NCBI GenBank assembly: GCA_964517075.1 | Contig: CAZFAT010000126.1 | Coordinates: 1 to 24,355 of the forward strand | Source of the DNA: CAZFAT01 sp964517075 | GTDB lineage: Bacteria > Acidobacteriota > Vicinamibacteria > Vicinamibacterales > SCN-69-37 | Direction: 5' to 3' | DNA length: 24,355 nt | Made by a program: the position numbers and the translations under genes | Notes under the pieces: generated by a model | Databases searched by the model: none | The model's input: the letters and a program-made list of their open reading frames with translations, nothing else | Told to the model about the DNA's origin: nothing | Shown here: positions 14,890-23,009 of the stretch, piece by piece | Layout of the letters: every line of letters begins with the position of its first letter | Position numbering within the stretch: position 1 is the stretch's first letter

Positions 14890-16152
14890 CTACTCTTCGA
14901 TGCGGTACAGGTGGGATTTCGTGCGCAGGAACATGGCGCGGCCCGCGATGGCGGGAGATCCCATGACCCCGTCATCGAGTCTGTTCGTCGCGAGGACTTT
15001 GAACTCGCGACCGGCCTGGATGACCGTGGTCTGCCCTTCCTCGTCGAAGAAGTACACCCGACCGGCCGCGGCGACGGGGGAAGCCGAGAAGGCGTTGCCG
15101 ATCCGGTTCGTCCAGACCACCTCGCCCGTCTTGGCGTCGAGCGCGTTGAGAATCCCGCCGTCGTTGATCACGTAGATCAGATCGTCGACGAGCGTGAGCG
15201 AGGGCTTGCGCGAGGCGCCGCGCGTGACGCGCCAGACGACGTGCGACTCGGTGACGTCGCCGCGCCCGTCGGGCCGGATGGCCAGCACCTGGCCGGTGGC
15301 CCATCCGGTCGTGTAGTAGACCATGCCGAAGGCGAACAGCGGCCGCGAGCTGGTCGAATGGCTCGTGCGTTCCTCGAGGCGCCACAGCTCCTCGCCGGTC
15401 CGCGGATTGTAGCCGTAGGCGGCCTTCGCACCCAGACTGATCAGCATGGGCTGGCCGTTCACGGTGATGACGTGCGGCGTCGCGTACGCTTTCCGCAGGT
15501 CACCGTCGGCCATCGGCTTGCCGGTCTTGTCGAGGTCCTTGAAATCAATCGACCGATCGGTTCTCCAGACGGTTTTGCCCGTCCGCTTCTCGAGGGCCAC
15601 GAGGTACTGCACGTCGCTCCCGTCGTAATGCATGATCATCAGGTCTTCGAAGAAGATCGGCGACGATCCGGCGCCCCGGAAGTGATTGCACTCGAGGTCG
15701 CGCCGCTGCCAGATGACCTTCGCGGTCCCGGGATCGAGGCACGCCGTGCCCGGCGATCCGAACGTCACGCACACGAGACCCGGTTCGGCCACCGGCGTCG
15801 GCGACGCGGGCGAATTGAAGGCGTGAATGAACTGGGGGGTCGCGACGTCGAAGAGCTTGATGTCGTGGAGAATCCTGCCGGAATCCTTGTCGAGGGCCAG
15901 CACCGACAGCGCCCGGCCGTCGGGCGTGGCCGTCGTCACCCACACGCGGTTGCCGAGCACGATGGGCGAGGACCAGCCCTTGCCGTGAATCGGCGTCTTC
16001 CACTTGACGTTCTTGCCCTCCGCCCAGGTGACGGGCACGGGCTCCGGCGCGATGCCGTCGCCGGCCGGTCCCCGAAACTGGGGCCAGTCATTCTGCGCCC
16101 CGAGCGGGGTCGTCAACAGGACGATCGACAGGACGGCGGCGCCGATTTTCAT
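14890..16152 (-). CDS. Exported PQQ-binding-like beta-propeller repeat protein
   Basis: A 420-aa protein with signal peptide MKIGAAVLSIVLLTTPLGAQ. NDWPQFRGPAGDGIAPEPVP is the usual start of secreted PQQ-like propellers in Acidobacteria and Planctomycetes. Repeated blades carry the V-L-A-L-D..TG..VW pattern: LSVLALDKDSGRILHDI, ACLDPGTAKVIWQR, YLVALEKRTGKTVWRTD, GYNPRTGEELWRLEE and NALDAKTGEVVWTNRIG. The family's blades form a closed propeller used for binding or scaffolding; there is no evidence of a cytochrome or of PQQ use here. It lies 40 nt after ribF in the same direction and probably shares its transcript. Confidence 0.88.
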   Translation of the reverse strand: MKIGAAVLSIVLLTTPLGAQNDWPQFRGPAGDGIAPEPVPVTWAEGKNVKWKTPIHGKGWSSPIVLGNRVWVTTATPDGRALSVLALDKDSGRILHDIKLFDVATPQFIHAFNSPASPTPVAEPGLVCVTFGSPGTACLDPGTAKVIWQRRDLECNHFRGAGSSPIFFEDLMIMHYDGSDVQYLVALEKRTGKTVWRTDRSIDFKDLDKTGKPMADGDLRKAYATPHVITVNGQPMLISLGAKAAYGYNPRTGEELWRLEERTSHSTSSRPLFAFGMVYYTTGWATGQVLAIRPDGRGDVTESHVVWRVTRGASRKPSLTLVDDLIYVINDGGILNALDAKTGEVVWTNRIGNAFSASPVAAAGRVYFFDEEGQTTVIQAGREFKVLATNRLDDGVMGSPAIAGRAMFLRTKSHLYRIEE

Positions 16153-16192
16153 GGGCCGATTATGCCATACGGCGACGTTCGCGCCGACAGGC

Positions 16193-17125
16193 CTACAGCG
16201 TCATTCGCCCGAACAACGCGGACGCCGCCTCGCAGTCCTGCGCCATCTGCGTCCGGAGCGCGTCGAGCGTGTCGAAGCGCGCCTGGTCGCGCAGCCACTT
16301 GACGAAGAGCACGCGCAGCCGCCGGCCGTACAGGTCGTAGTCGCCGTCGAGCAGGTGCGTCTCGACCGTCCGGCGATCGTCGCCAATCGTGGGGCGCACC
16401 CCGACGCTGGTCACGGCGCGGTGCCAGGTGTCGTCGAGGGCCGCAATCGTGGCATAGACACCGTCGGCGGGCATCAGGTCGTTCTCGGTTGCGAGGTTGG
16501 CCGTCGGACAGCCGAGCGTGCGGCCGCGGCCGTCGCCCCGGACCACGGCTCCCTCGATGGCATAGTGATGCCCGAGCAGCGCCCCGGCTTCGTCAACACG
16601 CCCTTCCGCCACCAGATGCCGGATGCGCGTGCTCGACACGACGAAGTCCTTGTAGAACACCGGCTCGATCTTCTCGGCTCGATACCCCCGGTCCTCGCCG
16701 AGGGCGCGCAGCAGGGTGAAGGTGCCCGATCGGTCGCGGCCGAACAGGAAGTTGGCGCCGACCCACACTTCCGCCGCGCGGAGCCAGTCCACGAGGACGG
16801 TTTCGACGAACACCTCCGGCTCGAAGCGCGACAACTCCGGAGTGAACCGGACGATGGCCACGGCATCGAGACCGGCGCGCTCGAAGGCGATCAGCTTCTG
16901 CGCGAGCGTCATGAGGAGCGGCGGGGCCTTGTCGGGGCGGAGGACCCGCGGGGGGTGCGGCTCGAAGATCAGCGCCACCGAGGTGCCGGCCCGCTCGCGC
17001 GCCTGTCGCCGGACTTCGTCCACGAGTTGCTGATGCCCTCGGTGCATCCCGTCGAAATTACCGAGCGCCACGACCGGATGCGGCCAGCCGGGACGCGGCG
17101 CGTCCGGGAAATACACCACCTGCAC
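16193..17125 (-). CDS. ribF: Bifunctional riboflavin kinase / FAD synthetase
   Basis: A 310-aa enzyme that phosphorylates riboflavin to FMN and adenylylates FMN to FAD. The N-terminal adenylyltransferase domain has VALGNFDGMHRGHQQLVDEV (the HxGH-type nucleotide site) and WVGANFLFGRDRSGTF; the ISSTRIR equivalent is VSSTRIRHLVAEGRVDEAGAL. The C-terminal flavokinase domain has GRTLGCPTANLATENDLMPA, DGVYATIAAL and SVGVRPTIGD, followed by VETHLLDGDYDLYGRRLRVL. Length is typical. It is 9 nt downstream of the PhnP-like gene. Confidence 0.95.
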   Translation of the reverse strand: MQVVYFPDAPRPGWPHPVVALGNFDGMHRGHQQLVDEVRRQARERAGTSVALIFEPHPPRVLRPDKAPPLLMTLAQKLIAFERAGLDAVAIVRFTPELSRFEPEVFVETVLVDWLRAAEVWVGANFLFGRDRSGTFTLLRALGEDRGYRAEKIEPVFYKDFVVSSTRIRHLVAEGRVDEAGALLGHHYAIEGAVVRGDGRGRTLGCPTANLATENDLMPADGVYATIAALDDTWHRAVTSVGVRPTIGDDRRTVETHLLDGDYDLYGRRLRVLFVKWLRDQARFDTLDALRTQMAQDCEAASALFGRMTL

Positions 17126-17134
17126 GCCGTCATG

Positions 17135-17938
17135 TTAATGGAGCGGCGGCACTGGCTCCATCGTCAGCGTCAGACCGTCGTAGGCGAGCGACATGCCGGC
17201 GGGCAGCGACGCGCACGTGGCCGCATGGCCGAGGTCGTGGGCGATGTGGGTGAAGTAGGTGGCCCGCGCCCCGAGGCGACCGGCCTCCGCGATGGCCTGG
17301 TCGAGCGACAGATGCGTCGGGTGGGGGCGCCGGCGCAGCGCGTCGATCACGAGCGTGTCGATGCCGGCGAGGAGCGGCCGGGAAGCGTCCGGCACCGCGC
17401 TGCAGTCGGTCAGGTACGCGAACCCGCCGACGCGGAACCCGTAGATCGTCCGCGCACCGTGCCAGATCGGCACCGGCACGATCTCCTGTCGTCCGATACA
17501 GCAGGGCCCGGCGAGCCGCGACAGTCGCACATCCGGCACGCCGCCGCCGCGCGGCAGGTCCGGATCGAACGCATAGGCGAATACCCGCCGCAGATCGGCA
17601 ATGGTCGGCGCGTCGCCATACCCCGCGATGGCCCCGCCGGCGAGGACGTTGAAGCGGCGGATCTCGTCGAGGCCCATGATGTGATCGGCGTGCGCGTGCG
17701 TGAAGAGGATCGCGTCCACGCGGCGGACGTTGTGGCGCAGGGCCTGCTGGCGCAGGTCCGGTGTCGTGTCCACCAGCAACCGCGTCCCATCGTCGCACTC
17801 GATGTAAACGGACGGACGGGAGCGTTGGTCGCGGGGATCGGTCGAGCGACAGACGCCGCAGTCGCAGCCGATCATCGGCACGCCATGCGACGTGCCGGTG
17901 CCGAGAAACACCACCCGCACGGGGGTCGAATGTAGCAT
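17135..17938 (-). CDS. MBL-fold metallohydrolase, PhnP-like phosphodiesterase family
   Basis: A 267-aa protein. RVVFLGTGTSHGVPMIGCDC plus GVC is the PhnP-family opening, where Cys residues form a structural zinc site. The metallo-beta-lactamase core is complete: VDTTPDLRQQAL, LFTHAHADHIMGLDEIRRFN (HxHxDH metal ligands), later IWHGARTIYGFRVGGFAYLT with a D in LTDCSAVP, and THIAHDLGH near the end. Such enzymes cleave cyclic phosphodiesters of phosphonate or nucleotide origin; with no phn genes nearby the substrate is unknown. It is divergent from mazG with a gap of only 27 bp, so promoters must lie partly inside the neighbours. Confidence 0.87.
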   Translation of the reverse strand: MLHSTPVRVVFLGTGTSHGVPMIGCDCGVCRSTDPRDQRSRPSVYIECDDGTRLLVDTTPDLRQQALRHNVRRVDAILFTHAHADHIMGLDEIRRFNVLAGGAIAGYGDAPTIADLRRVFAYAFDPDLPRGGGVPDVRLSRLAGPCCIGRQEIVPVPIWHGARTIYGFRVGGFAYLTDCSAVPDASRPLLAGIDTLVIDALRRRPHPTHLSLDQAIAEAGRLGARATYFTHIAHDLGHAATCASLPAGMSLAYDGLTLTMEPVPPLH

Positions 17939-17965
17939 GATCGCGTCACCAACCCGCAGGACGCG

Positions 17966-18895
17966 ATGCCATCACGACGTCGATCGACACGCCCCGCGCC
18001 GGCCGCGCGCGCCCGCCGCGCGGGCGCGGCGCTCGCGCGCCTCGCGGGCGTCATGCACGTCCTGCGATCGCCGCAGGGCTGCCCGTGGGATCGCGCGCAG
18101 ACCCACGCGTCGCTCCGCAGCCATCTGGTCGAGGAAACCTATGAGGCGATCGAAGCCATCGACCGCGGAGACCTCGACGCGCTGACCGGCGAGCTGGGTG
18201 ACGTCCTGTTGCAGGTCGTCTTTCACGCGCAACTGGCAGCCGAAGCGCGGCGGTTCGATCTGGAAACCGTGATCGCGTCCATCACGGAGAAGCTCATCCG
18301 TCGTCATCCCCACGTGTTCACGCCGGCGGGCCGGCCGCTGGGCGCCCGAGCCCACCGGGCCAGCGGCATCCGCACCCCGGCAGCCGTGAAGGAACAGTGG
18401 GCCCAGATCAAAGCTCGTGAGGCGGGACGAACGCGGGCAAAGACGGGCGTGCTCACCGGCCTGCCCCGCGCGCTGCCCGCCCTCCAGCGGTCCCACGAAA
18501 TCGGCCGGCGCGTGGCGTCGGTCGGGTTCGACTGGGCACGCACGGACGACGTGATCGGGCAGATCGAGGAGGAGGTGCGGGAACTGCGCGCAGCGACGGC
18601 GGAAGGCACGAACCGCATGGCCGAGGAACTCGGCGACCTGCTCTTCTCGCTCGTCAACCTCGCGCGCAAGCTCGGCCTCGACGCCGAGTCGGCGCTCCGA
18701 CAGGCCAACGACAAGTTCACCCGCCGCTTCGCGGCGATGGAAACGCGGCTCGACCGCGAGGGGGTCCGCCTGGACGAGGCCGGGCTGGAGGTCCTCGATC
18801 GTGCATGGCAGGCCATCAAGGCCCGGGAATCGACCCCGCGGCCGGCACGGCGCCGGCGTACGACTCCCCCCCCACCGCCAAAGGCCAGGCGCTGA
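17966..18895 (+). CDS. mazG: Nucleoside triphosphate pyrophosphohydrolase MazG
   Basis: A 309-aa protein that hydrolyses nucleoside triphosphates to monophosphates, a house-cleaning function. After an Arg/Ala-rich extension (about 1-27), LRSPQGCPWDRAQTHASLRS and HLVEETYEAIEAIDRGDLDA carry the EExxE metal site, with GELGDVLLQVVFHAQLA as the second EExxD-type motif. The second domain repeats the pattern in IEEEVRELRAATAEG and MAEELGDLLFSLVNLARKLG. The Arg/Pro-rich tail overlaps the end of comEC by 80 bp. A C8 run (18866-18873) lies in the tail, so the last residues could be affected by a homopolymer error. Confidence 0.95.
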   Translation: MPSRRRSTRPAPAARARRAGAALARLAGVMHVLRSPQGCPWDRAQTHASLRSHLVEETYEAIEAIDRGDLDALTGELGDVLLQVVFHAQLAAEARRFDLETVIASITEKLIRRHPHVFTPAGRPLGARAHRASGIRTPAAVKEQWAQIKAREAGRTRAKTGVLTGLPRALPALQRSHEIGRRVASVGFDWARTDDVIGQIEEEVRELRAATAEGTNRMAEELGDLLFSLVNLARKLGLDAESALRQANDKFTRRFAAMETRLDREGVRLDEAGLEVLDRAWQAIKARESTPRPARRRRTTPPPPPKARR

Positions 18896-21338
18896 ACATC
18901 CGCCGGCGTCCGGCCATCGTTTCGACACGCACCTCACGCCCGTTCGACTCCAGCCGAATCGCTCCGTCCCGGTCCGTGCGGAAGAGCTCGGCGCCCGCGG
19001 CCATCAGCCGCGCCGTGACGTCCGGCGCCGGGTGACCGAACAGATTGGCGCGTCCGGCGCTGATGAGGGCGATCTGAGGTGCCGCGCGGCGCAGGAACTC
19101 CGCCGACGTCGAGGTGCGGCTGCCGTGATGCGCCACCTTGAGCACGCGGAGCCGAACGCCACCGGGCTCGTCGTCCACGGCCAGTTGCGCTTCGGTTGCG
19201 CGGCCGATGTCACCGGTCAGCAGCAGTTCGACGTCGCCATAGCGCAGCCGGATCACGAGCGAGTCCTCGTTGCGCACGCGCTGCCGTTCCCAGTCCGGCA
19301 ACGGCGGGTGCAGAATCGACAGCGCCACCCCGCCGATCTCCAGTGTGTCGCCCCCCTGCAGCCGCCGCCAGGCGATGCCGCGCGAGGCGACGAACGCTCG
19401 AAGCGCCGCTCGCCGGGCATCGGGAGGAACGGGGGTGCCTTCCCACACCTCGCGCGGCCGCATGATGGCCGCCACCGCGCGCGCGCCGTCGATGTGATCG
19501 AGATCGGCATGCGTAAAGGCGAGCCACTCCAGCCGTCGTACCCCGAGCGCCCACAGCGCAGGCACGACGACACGTCCACCCAGATCGAAACCGCTGGGCA
19601 CGCCGCCCGCGTCCACCAACAGTGACTGGCCAGTCGGGAGTTGGACCAGGATCGATTCGCCCTGTCCGACATCGAGCATCGTGACTCGCAGCCAGCCACG
19701 CGACGGCGCCGACTGTTCGACCCCTGGGGCCGTGAGGATGACGAGCGCGCTGACGACCGCCGCCGCGACGCTGGGGCGGTGCCAGCGGACCGGAACGAGG
19801 CCGGCGATCGCCAGCGCGCCGGCCGTGTAGTACGCGACGACCCACAGCGCCGACGGCGGCGCGACGCGCCAGGACAGCCACGGTGCGACCTCGACCAGCG
19901 CGGCGGATCCCACGAGCGCCGTCACCGCCAGGTGGGCCAGCCACGCGAAGAATCCGGCCGCCGCGTCCCACCAGGTCGCCACCAGCATGAGCAGAATGCC
20001 GGCGATCTGGACGACGGCCATCGACGGAATCGCAACGAAGTTCAGGAGCAGTCCCGCCACGCCCAGGCGCGAAAAGATCGACGCGTTCACCGGCAGCAGC
20101 ATCAACTCGACGGCCACGGAGGCACTGAAGAGCGTCACCAGCCCCTGCCACGCCTTCGACCGCATTGTCGACGCGGCGGCACCGCCGTCGCCCAGCCACG
20201 ACCGAATGCGCGACGCTCCCACCAGGATACCCAGCGCAGCGCCGAACGACAGCCAGGCGCCGACGTCGAGGGCCAGCAGCGGGTTGACGGCCAGCACGAT
20301 CAGCACCACGAGGCCAAGCACGTCGATGGGCGACACTGAGAGCCCCGCCCCGCGACACGCCAGATACACACACGCGGCGACCGCCGCGCGGCTGACCGAT
20401 GGATCGCCCCCAACCACCCAGCCGTACGCGGCGACGAGGCCGACGGCGGCCGCCATCCGGAGGCGATGCGTCCGCACCGCCAGCCGGACCAGTCCCAGGC
20501 CAATCAGCGCCACGAGCGCCACGTTGCCGCCGGAGATCGCAATGACGTGATACGTCCCCGCCGCCTGCAGCCGCTCGGTGATCGCGAGCGGGAGACCGGC
20601 ACGGTCACCGATGAGAATGGCGGTGACCACGGCCGCCGACAGGGGGTCGATAGGCGCGATCCAGCGGGTCGTCTCGCGTCGCACGTACGCTCGGACGAGG
20701 GCGGCCGCCTCGTCCCACCAGGCGCCCTGGGTAATGTCGACGAGCGCCGCACTCTTGATGGTACCGGCGAGCACGACGCCGCGCGCGAGCGACTGCCGCC
20801 GCGCGCTGGGTCCGCCGGGATTCCGCCACGTGTGCAACCGGCGAAGCAGGACGGGCGCCTGCAGCTTCCGCCCGGCGGACCAGTGCTCGAGCACTGGCCC
20901 GACCAGTGCTCCCGCCGCCAGCACCTGCACACGTCCCTGCGTGTCATGCCAGCGGGCCCCCTCGCGCACACGCTCGACGTCGACGATCAGCCGGGCGCCG
21001 CCGTCAACCAGCACCGCGTCCTCGGCGAGAATACCCTCCAGGAGCACCGGCGGTCTGGCACGGGTCGAACCGTCGCTGTCACTCGACAGTCCGGCCTCCA
21101 CGAAACGGACGGCATGCGGCGCGAGCACCCGATCGCTCGCCCCGGCGGCATACGCGGCGGCGGCGGCCGCCAGGGCCGCCAGGAGCCACGCCGCTCGCCA
21201 CGCCGGCTGCCGCCAACCGAGGGCGGCCGACAACGCCCCGAGGGTCACGGCCCAGGCATCGCTCGTGGCCAGCGCGGTCGCGGCTCCGAACACGGACCCG
21301 CTCGCGACGGCCACGGTGACCCACCGCCGTGCAGGCAT
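18816..21338 (-). CDS. comEC: ComEC/Rec2-type DNA uptake membrane protein
   Basis: About 840 aa from the ATG at 21338 (MPARRWVTV); a start at 21422 would add 28 residues. It moves single-stranded DNA across the inner membrane in natural transformation. Domains in order: N-terminal membrane helices with a DUF4131-like soluble part, including a VLLEGILAEDAVLVDGG segment; the competence domain with AVVTAILIGDRAGLPLAI, then HVIAISGGNVALVALIGLGL and many helices to about residue 570; and a C-terminal metallo-beta-lactamase domain with VGQGESILVQLPTGQSLLVD, FTHADLDHIDG, LLLTGDIG and LKVAHHGSRTSTS. All three parts are present, so it is probably functional. Its last 27 codons are antisense to mazG. 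Confidence 0.93.
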   Translation of the reverse strand: MPARRWVTVAVASGSVFGAATALATSDAWAVTLGALSAALGWRQPAWRAAWLLAALAAAAAAYAAGASDRVLAPHAVRFVEAGLSSDSDGSTRARPPVLLEGILAEDAVLVDGGARLIVDVERVREGARWHDTQGRVQVLAAGALVGPVLEHWSAGRKLQAPVLLRRLHTWRNPGGPSARRQSLARGVVLAGTIKSAALVDITQGAWWDEAAALVRAYVRRETTRWIAPIDPLSAAVVTAILIGDRAGLPLAITERLQAAGTYHVIAISGGNVALVALIGLGLVRLAVRTHRLRMAAAVGLVAAYGWVVGGDPSVSRAAVAACVYLACRGAGLSVSPIDVLGLVVLIVLAVNPLLALDVGAWLSFGAALGILVGASRIRSWLGDGGAAASTMRSKAWQGLVTLFSASVAVELMLLPVNASIFSRLGVAGLLLNFVAIPSMAVVQIAGILLMLVATWWDAAAGFFAWLAHLAVTALVGSAALVEVAPWLSWRVAPPSALWVVAYYTAGALAIAGLVPVRWHRPSVAAAVVSALVILTAPGVEQSAPSRGWLRVTMLDVGQGESILVQLPTGQSLLVDAGGVPSGFDLGGRVVVPALWALGVRRLEWLAFTHADLDHIDGARAVAAIMRPREVWEGTPVPPDARRAALRAFVASRGIAWRRLQGGDTLEIGGVALSILHPPLPDWERQRVRNEDSLVIRLRYGDVELLLTGDIGRATEAQLAVDDEPGGVRLRVLKVAHHGSRTSTSAEFLRRAAPQIALISAGRANLFGHPAPDVTARLMAAGAELFRTDRDGAIRLESNGREVRVETMAGRRRMFSAWPLAVGGESYAGAVPAAGSIPGP

Positions 21339-21444
21339 GTGACGCGCTGTGCAAGATGTACGCTCGCCGGGTAGCCCGCGGAATTTCGCCAGTACGCGGG
21401 TTCCGTACGCAGAAACCGCCACGCCGGACCACGCCGGGCGTGAC

Positions 21445-21472
21445 GTCTTTTCACCGGGAAGAATGGTATGCT
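21445..21472 (+). promoter_or_regulatory. Candidate sigma-70-type promoter of the beta-barrel gene
   Basis: TATGCT at 21467-21472 can serve as -10; GTCTTT at 21445-21450 is a weak -35 with a 16-bp spacer. It precedes the start codon by about 43 bp in the divergent gap with comEC. Only the -10 is reasonably convincing. Confidence 0.4.
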
Positions 21473-21514
21473 CAGACGTTCTTGCAGCTCTTCCACAACT
21501 CCCAAGGAGTGGGT

Positions 21515-22252
21515 ATGTTTCCGCAGGTGATCCGCGCCGTCGTGTCCGCGATGGCGGTGCTCTCTGTCCTTCTCGTCAGCAGCAGTTCCGCGCTGGCGCA
21601 ATCCTCGAATCCTTTCTCGAACACCGATGTGACGGCCATTGCGCGAGGGCTCGACTTCGGCGTCACCAAGTCAGCCGTGCTGCAGGATGACGTCACCGCC
21701 CGTGGCCAGCAGGCGACAGTACAGGTGCGGGAGGCGGATGCCGGCATCGGTTTCGGCGTCATCTATGGCATCGTTCGTCCGTCGTTCAACGACGACGACG
21801 CCGAGTTCACCCTCAGCAACAAGACCGGATGGAAAGTCGGCATCTTCTTCGGCGGCAACCGGGACGGCACGGTCGGCTTCTGGGGCAAACTGCTCTACAA
21901 GGTGAAGAAGGCCGAAACGGCGTTCAACACCGAGGTCGAAACGCGTTACCTCGAGATTCCCGCCGGCTTCCGCATCAACGTCGGGTCGTCGAGCCGCAAC
22001 AGCGTCGTCGGGTTCGTGGACATCGGGGGCATCGTCGACATCAACATCAAGAAGCTGGAGGATCCCATCATCGACGACGAGTACCTGGGCACGGAGCTCG
22101 GCTGGTACGTCGGCTTCGGCGTCGAAATCACCCGGCTCATCGTGGAACTGCGCTGGGACCGAATGGTGAAGAGCTTCTACGATCCCGCGGACGGTTTCGA
22201 GTCGATTAAGGGACATGAGTTCGAAGTGGAGTTCATGTTCCGGATTAACTAG
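21515..22252 (+). CDS. Exported outer-membrane beta-barrel protein
   Basis: A 245-aa protein. The ATG at 21515 follows AAGGAG (21504-21509) with ideal spacing. Signal peptide: about 28 residues ending ...SSSALAQ. The mature part is beta-rich with alternating polar and hydrophobic residues and ends in a classic outer-membrane C-terminal strand, HEFEVEFMFRIN; the last aromatic is Phe at -3. Blocks such as GIGFGVIYGIVRPSF, TGWKVGIFFGGNRDG, TVGFWGKLLYKVKKAE, TRYLEIPAGFRINVG and GTELGWYVGFGVEITRLIVE look like barrel strands, as in small porin-like/PorT-like proteins. Function unknown. It ends at a strong bidirectional terminator. Confidence 0.82.
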   Translation: MFPQVIRAVVSAMAVLSVLLVSSSSALAQSSNPFSNTDVTAIARGLDFGVTKSAVLQDDVTARGQQATVQVREADAGIGFGVIYGIVRPSFNDDDAEFTLSNKTGWKVGIFFGGNRDGTVGFWGKLLYKVKKAETAFNTEVETRYLEIPAGFRINVGSSSRNSVVGFVDIGGIVDINIKKLEDPIIDDEYLGTELGWYVGFGVEITRLIVELRWDRMVKSFYDPADGFESIKGHEFEVEFMFRIN

Positions 22253-22274
22253 TACAGACATTCCACGCACGACG

Positions 22275-22302
22275 AAAGGGCCGACCTTGAGGTCGGCCCT
22301 TT
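22275..22302. terminator. Bidirectional rho-independent terminator
   Basis: A perfect 12-bp inverted repeat AAAGGGCCGACC, loop TTGA, GGTCGGCCCTTT, between the convergent beta-barrel gene and arfB. The A and T ends of the stem give a short U tract in either direction. Confidence 0.85.
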
Positions 22303-22328
22303 CCATTTTCATCAGCCGCGCTCCCCGT

Positions 22329-22730
22329 CTACTCTTCGCCTCGCGGAGATGTTCGGCGACGCTTGATCGCACTCCGGCGCGCCTTTCCCTCGAGCCGTTG
22401 CTCCCGCACCGCCGTCGGCGGCCGGCTCTTGCGCCGGGGCCGCGGCCGGACCTCCGCGAGCCGGAGGAGCTCGTCGAGCCGCTCGCGCGCCGCCTCCCGG
22501 TTCTGCGCCTGCGTCCGGAACTCGCGCGCCTCGATCAGCAGCACGTCGTCGGCCGACAGCCGGCGGCCCGCCAGCGCGCGCAGCCGCGCCTTCACGTCCG
22601 CCGGTATCGGCGCCGCGCCCACGTCAAAGCGCAGCTCCACGGCCGTGGCGACCTTGTTGACATTCTGCCCGCCCGGCCCGGAGGCGCGGACGAAGCGCTC
22701 GGTAGTGTAGGCGGAGAGGGAAGGACGCAT
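22329..22730 (-). CDS. arfB: Alternative ribosome-rescue factor ArfB (YaeJ family peptidyl-tRNA hydrolase)
   Basis: A 133-aa protein that releases peptide from stalled ribosomes. RFVRASGPGGQNVNKVATAV holds the catalytic GGQ; the middle has LRALAGRRLSADDVLLIEAR and FRTQAQNREAARERLDELLR, and the tail is Arg/Lys-rich (RRKSRPPTAVREQRLEGKAR), as in ArfB proteins that insert this tail into the mRNA channel. The start codon ATG (22728-22730) lies directly against, and partly within, the left inverted repeat of the neighbouring element, so no ribosome binding site of normal kind precedes it. The N-terminus is a few residues shorter than usual. Confidence 0.9.
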   Translation of the reverse strand: MRPSLSAYTTERFVRASGPGGQNVNKVATAVELRFDVGAAPIPADVKARLRALAGRRLSADDVLLIEAREFRTQAQNREAARERLDELLRLAEVRPRPRRKSRPPTAVREQRLEGKARRSAIKRRRTSPRGEE

Positions 22731-22864
22731 CTGGCTATCGGTTATTGGCTATTGGCTATCGCGAACGGGCTATTGGGTTATCGATCGGCTATTGGGTTAT
22801 CGGATCGGCTATTGGGTCATTGTTGATCGGGCTATTGGGTTATTGGGTTATTGGGTTATTGGGC
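22729..22864. repeat. Left inverted repeat of the four-helix-bundle element, octamer-rich
   Basis: About 136 bp built from TTATTGGG and CTATTGGG/CTATCGG octamers, with a recurrent 19-bp unit GGCTATTGGGTTATCGATC. Its first 74 bp (22729-22802) match the reverse complement of 23619-23546 with only two mismatches; the inner part diverges by unit number and single changes, as in tandem repeats. The outermost bases GACGC also occur on both sides. Confidence 0.92.
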
Positions 22865-23009
22865 GTCCGCTGTCGCGCCTGGAGAAACCTGCCCCATCAC
22901 GGAGCGCTGACACTGGCGCTTTCTGCAACCACTGCGCCGATCCGTCGTGAATCCTTCCTGAATCTGCCCGTGGTCACCTGGCATCGTGCGTGCGTTGGTG
23001 CCTCTGGAG

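Noticed and set aside
13193..15175. Long plus-strand open frame (660 codons)
   Set aside because: It is antisense to cysS, the small unknown and part of the propeller gene, is rich in Arg, Gly, His and Val without domains, and is a by-product of high GC.
14881..16302. Plus-strand open frame (473 codons)
   Set aside because: Mirror of the propeller gene; composition typical of a shadow frame.
16004..17935. Long plus-strand open frame (643 codons)
   Set aside because: Antisense to ribF and the PhnP-like gene, both of which have complete motifs; no domain of its own.
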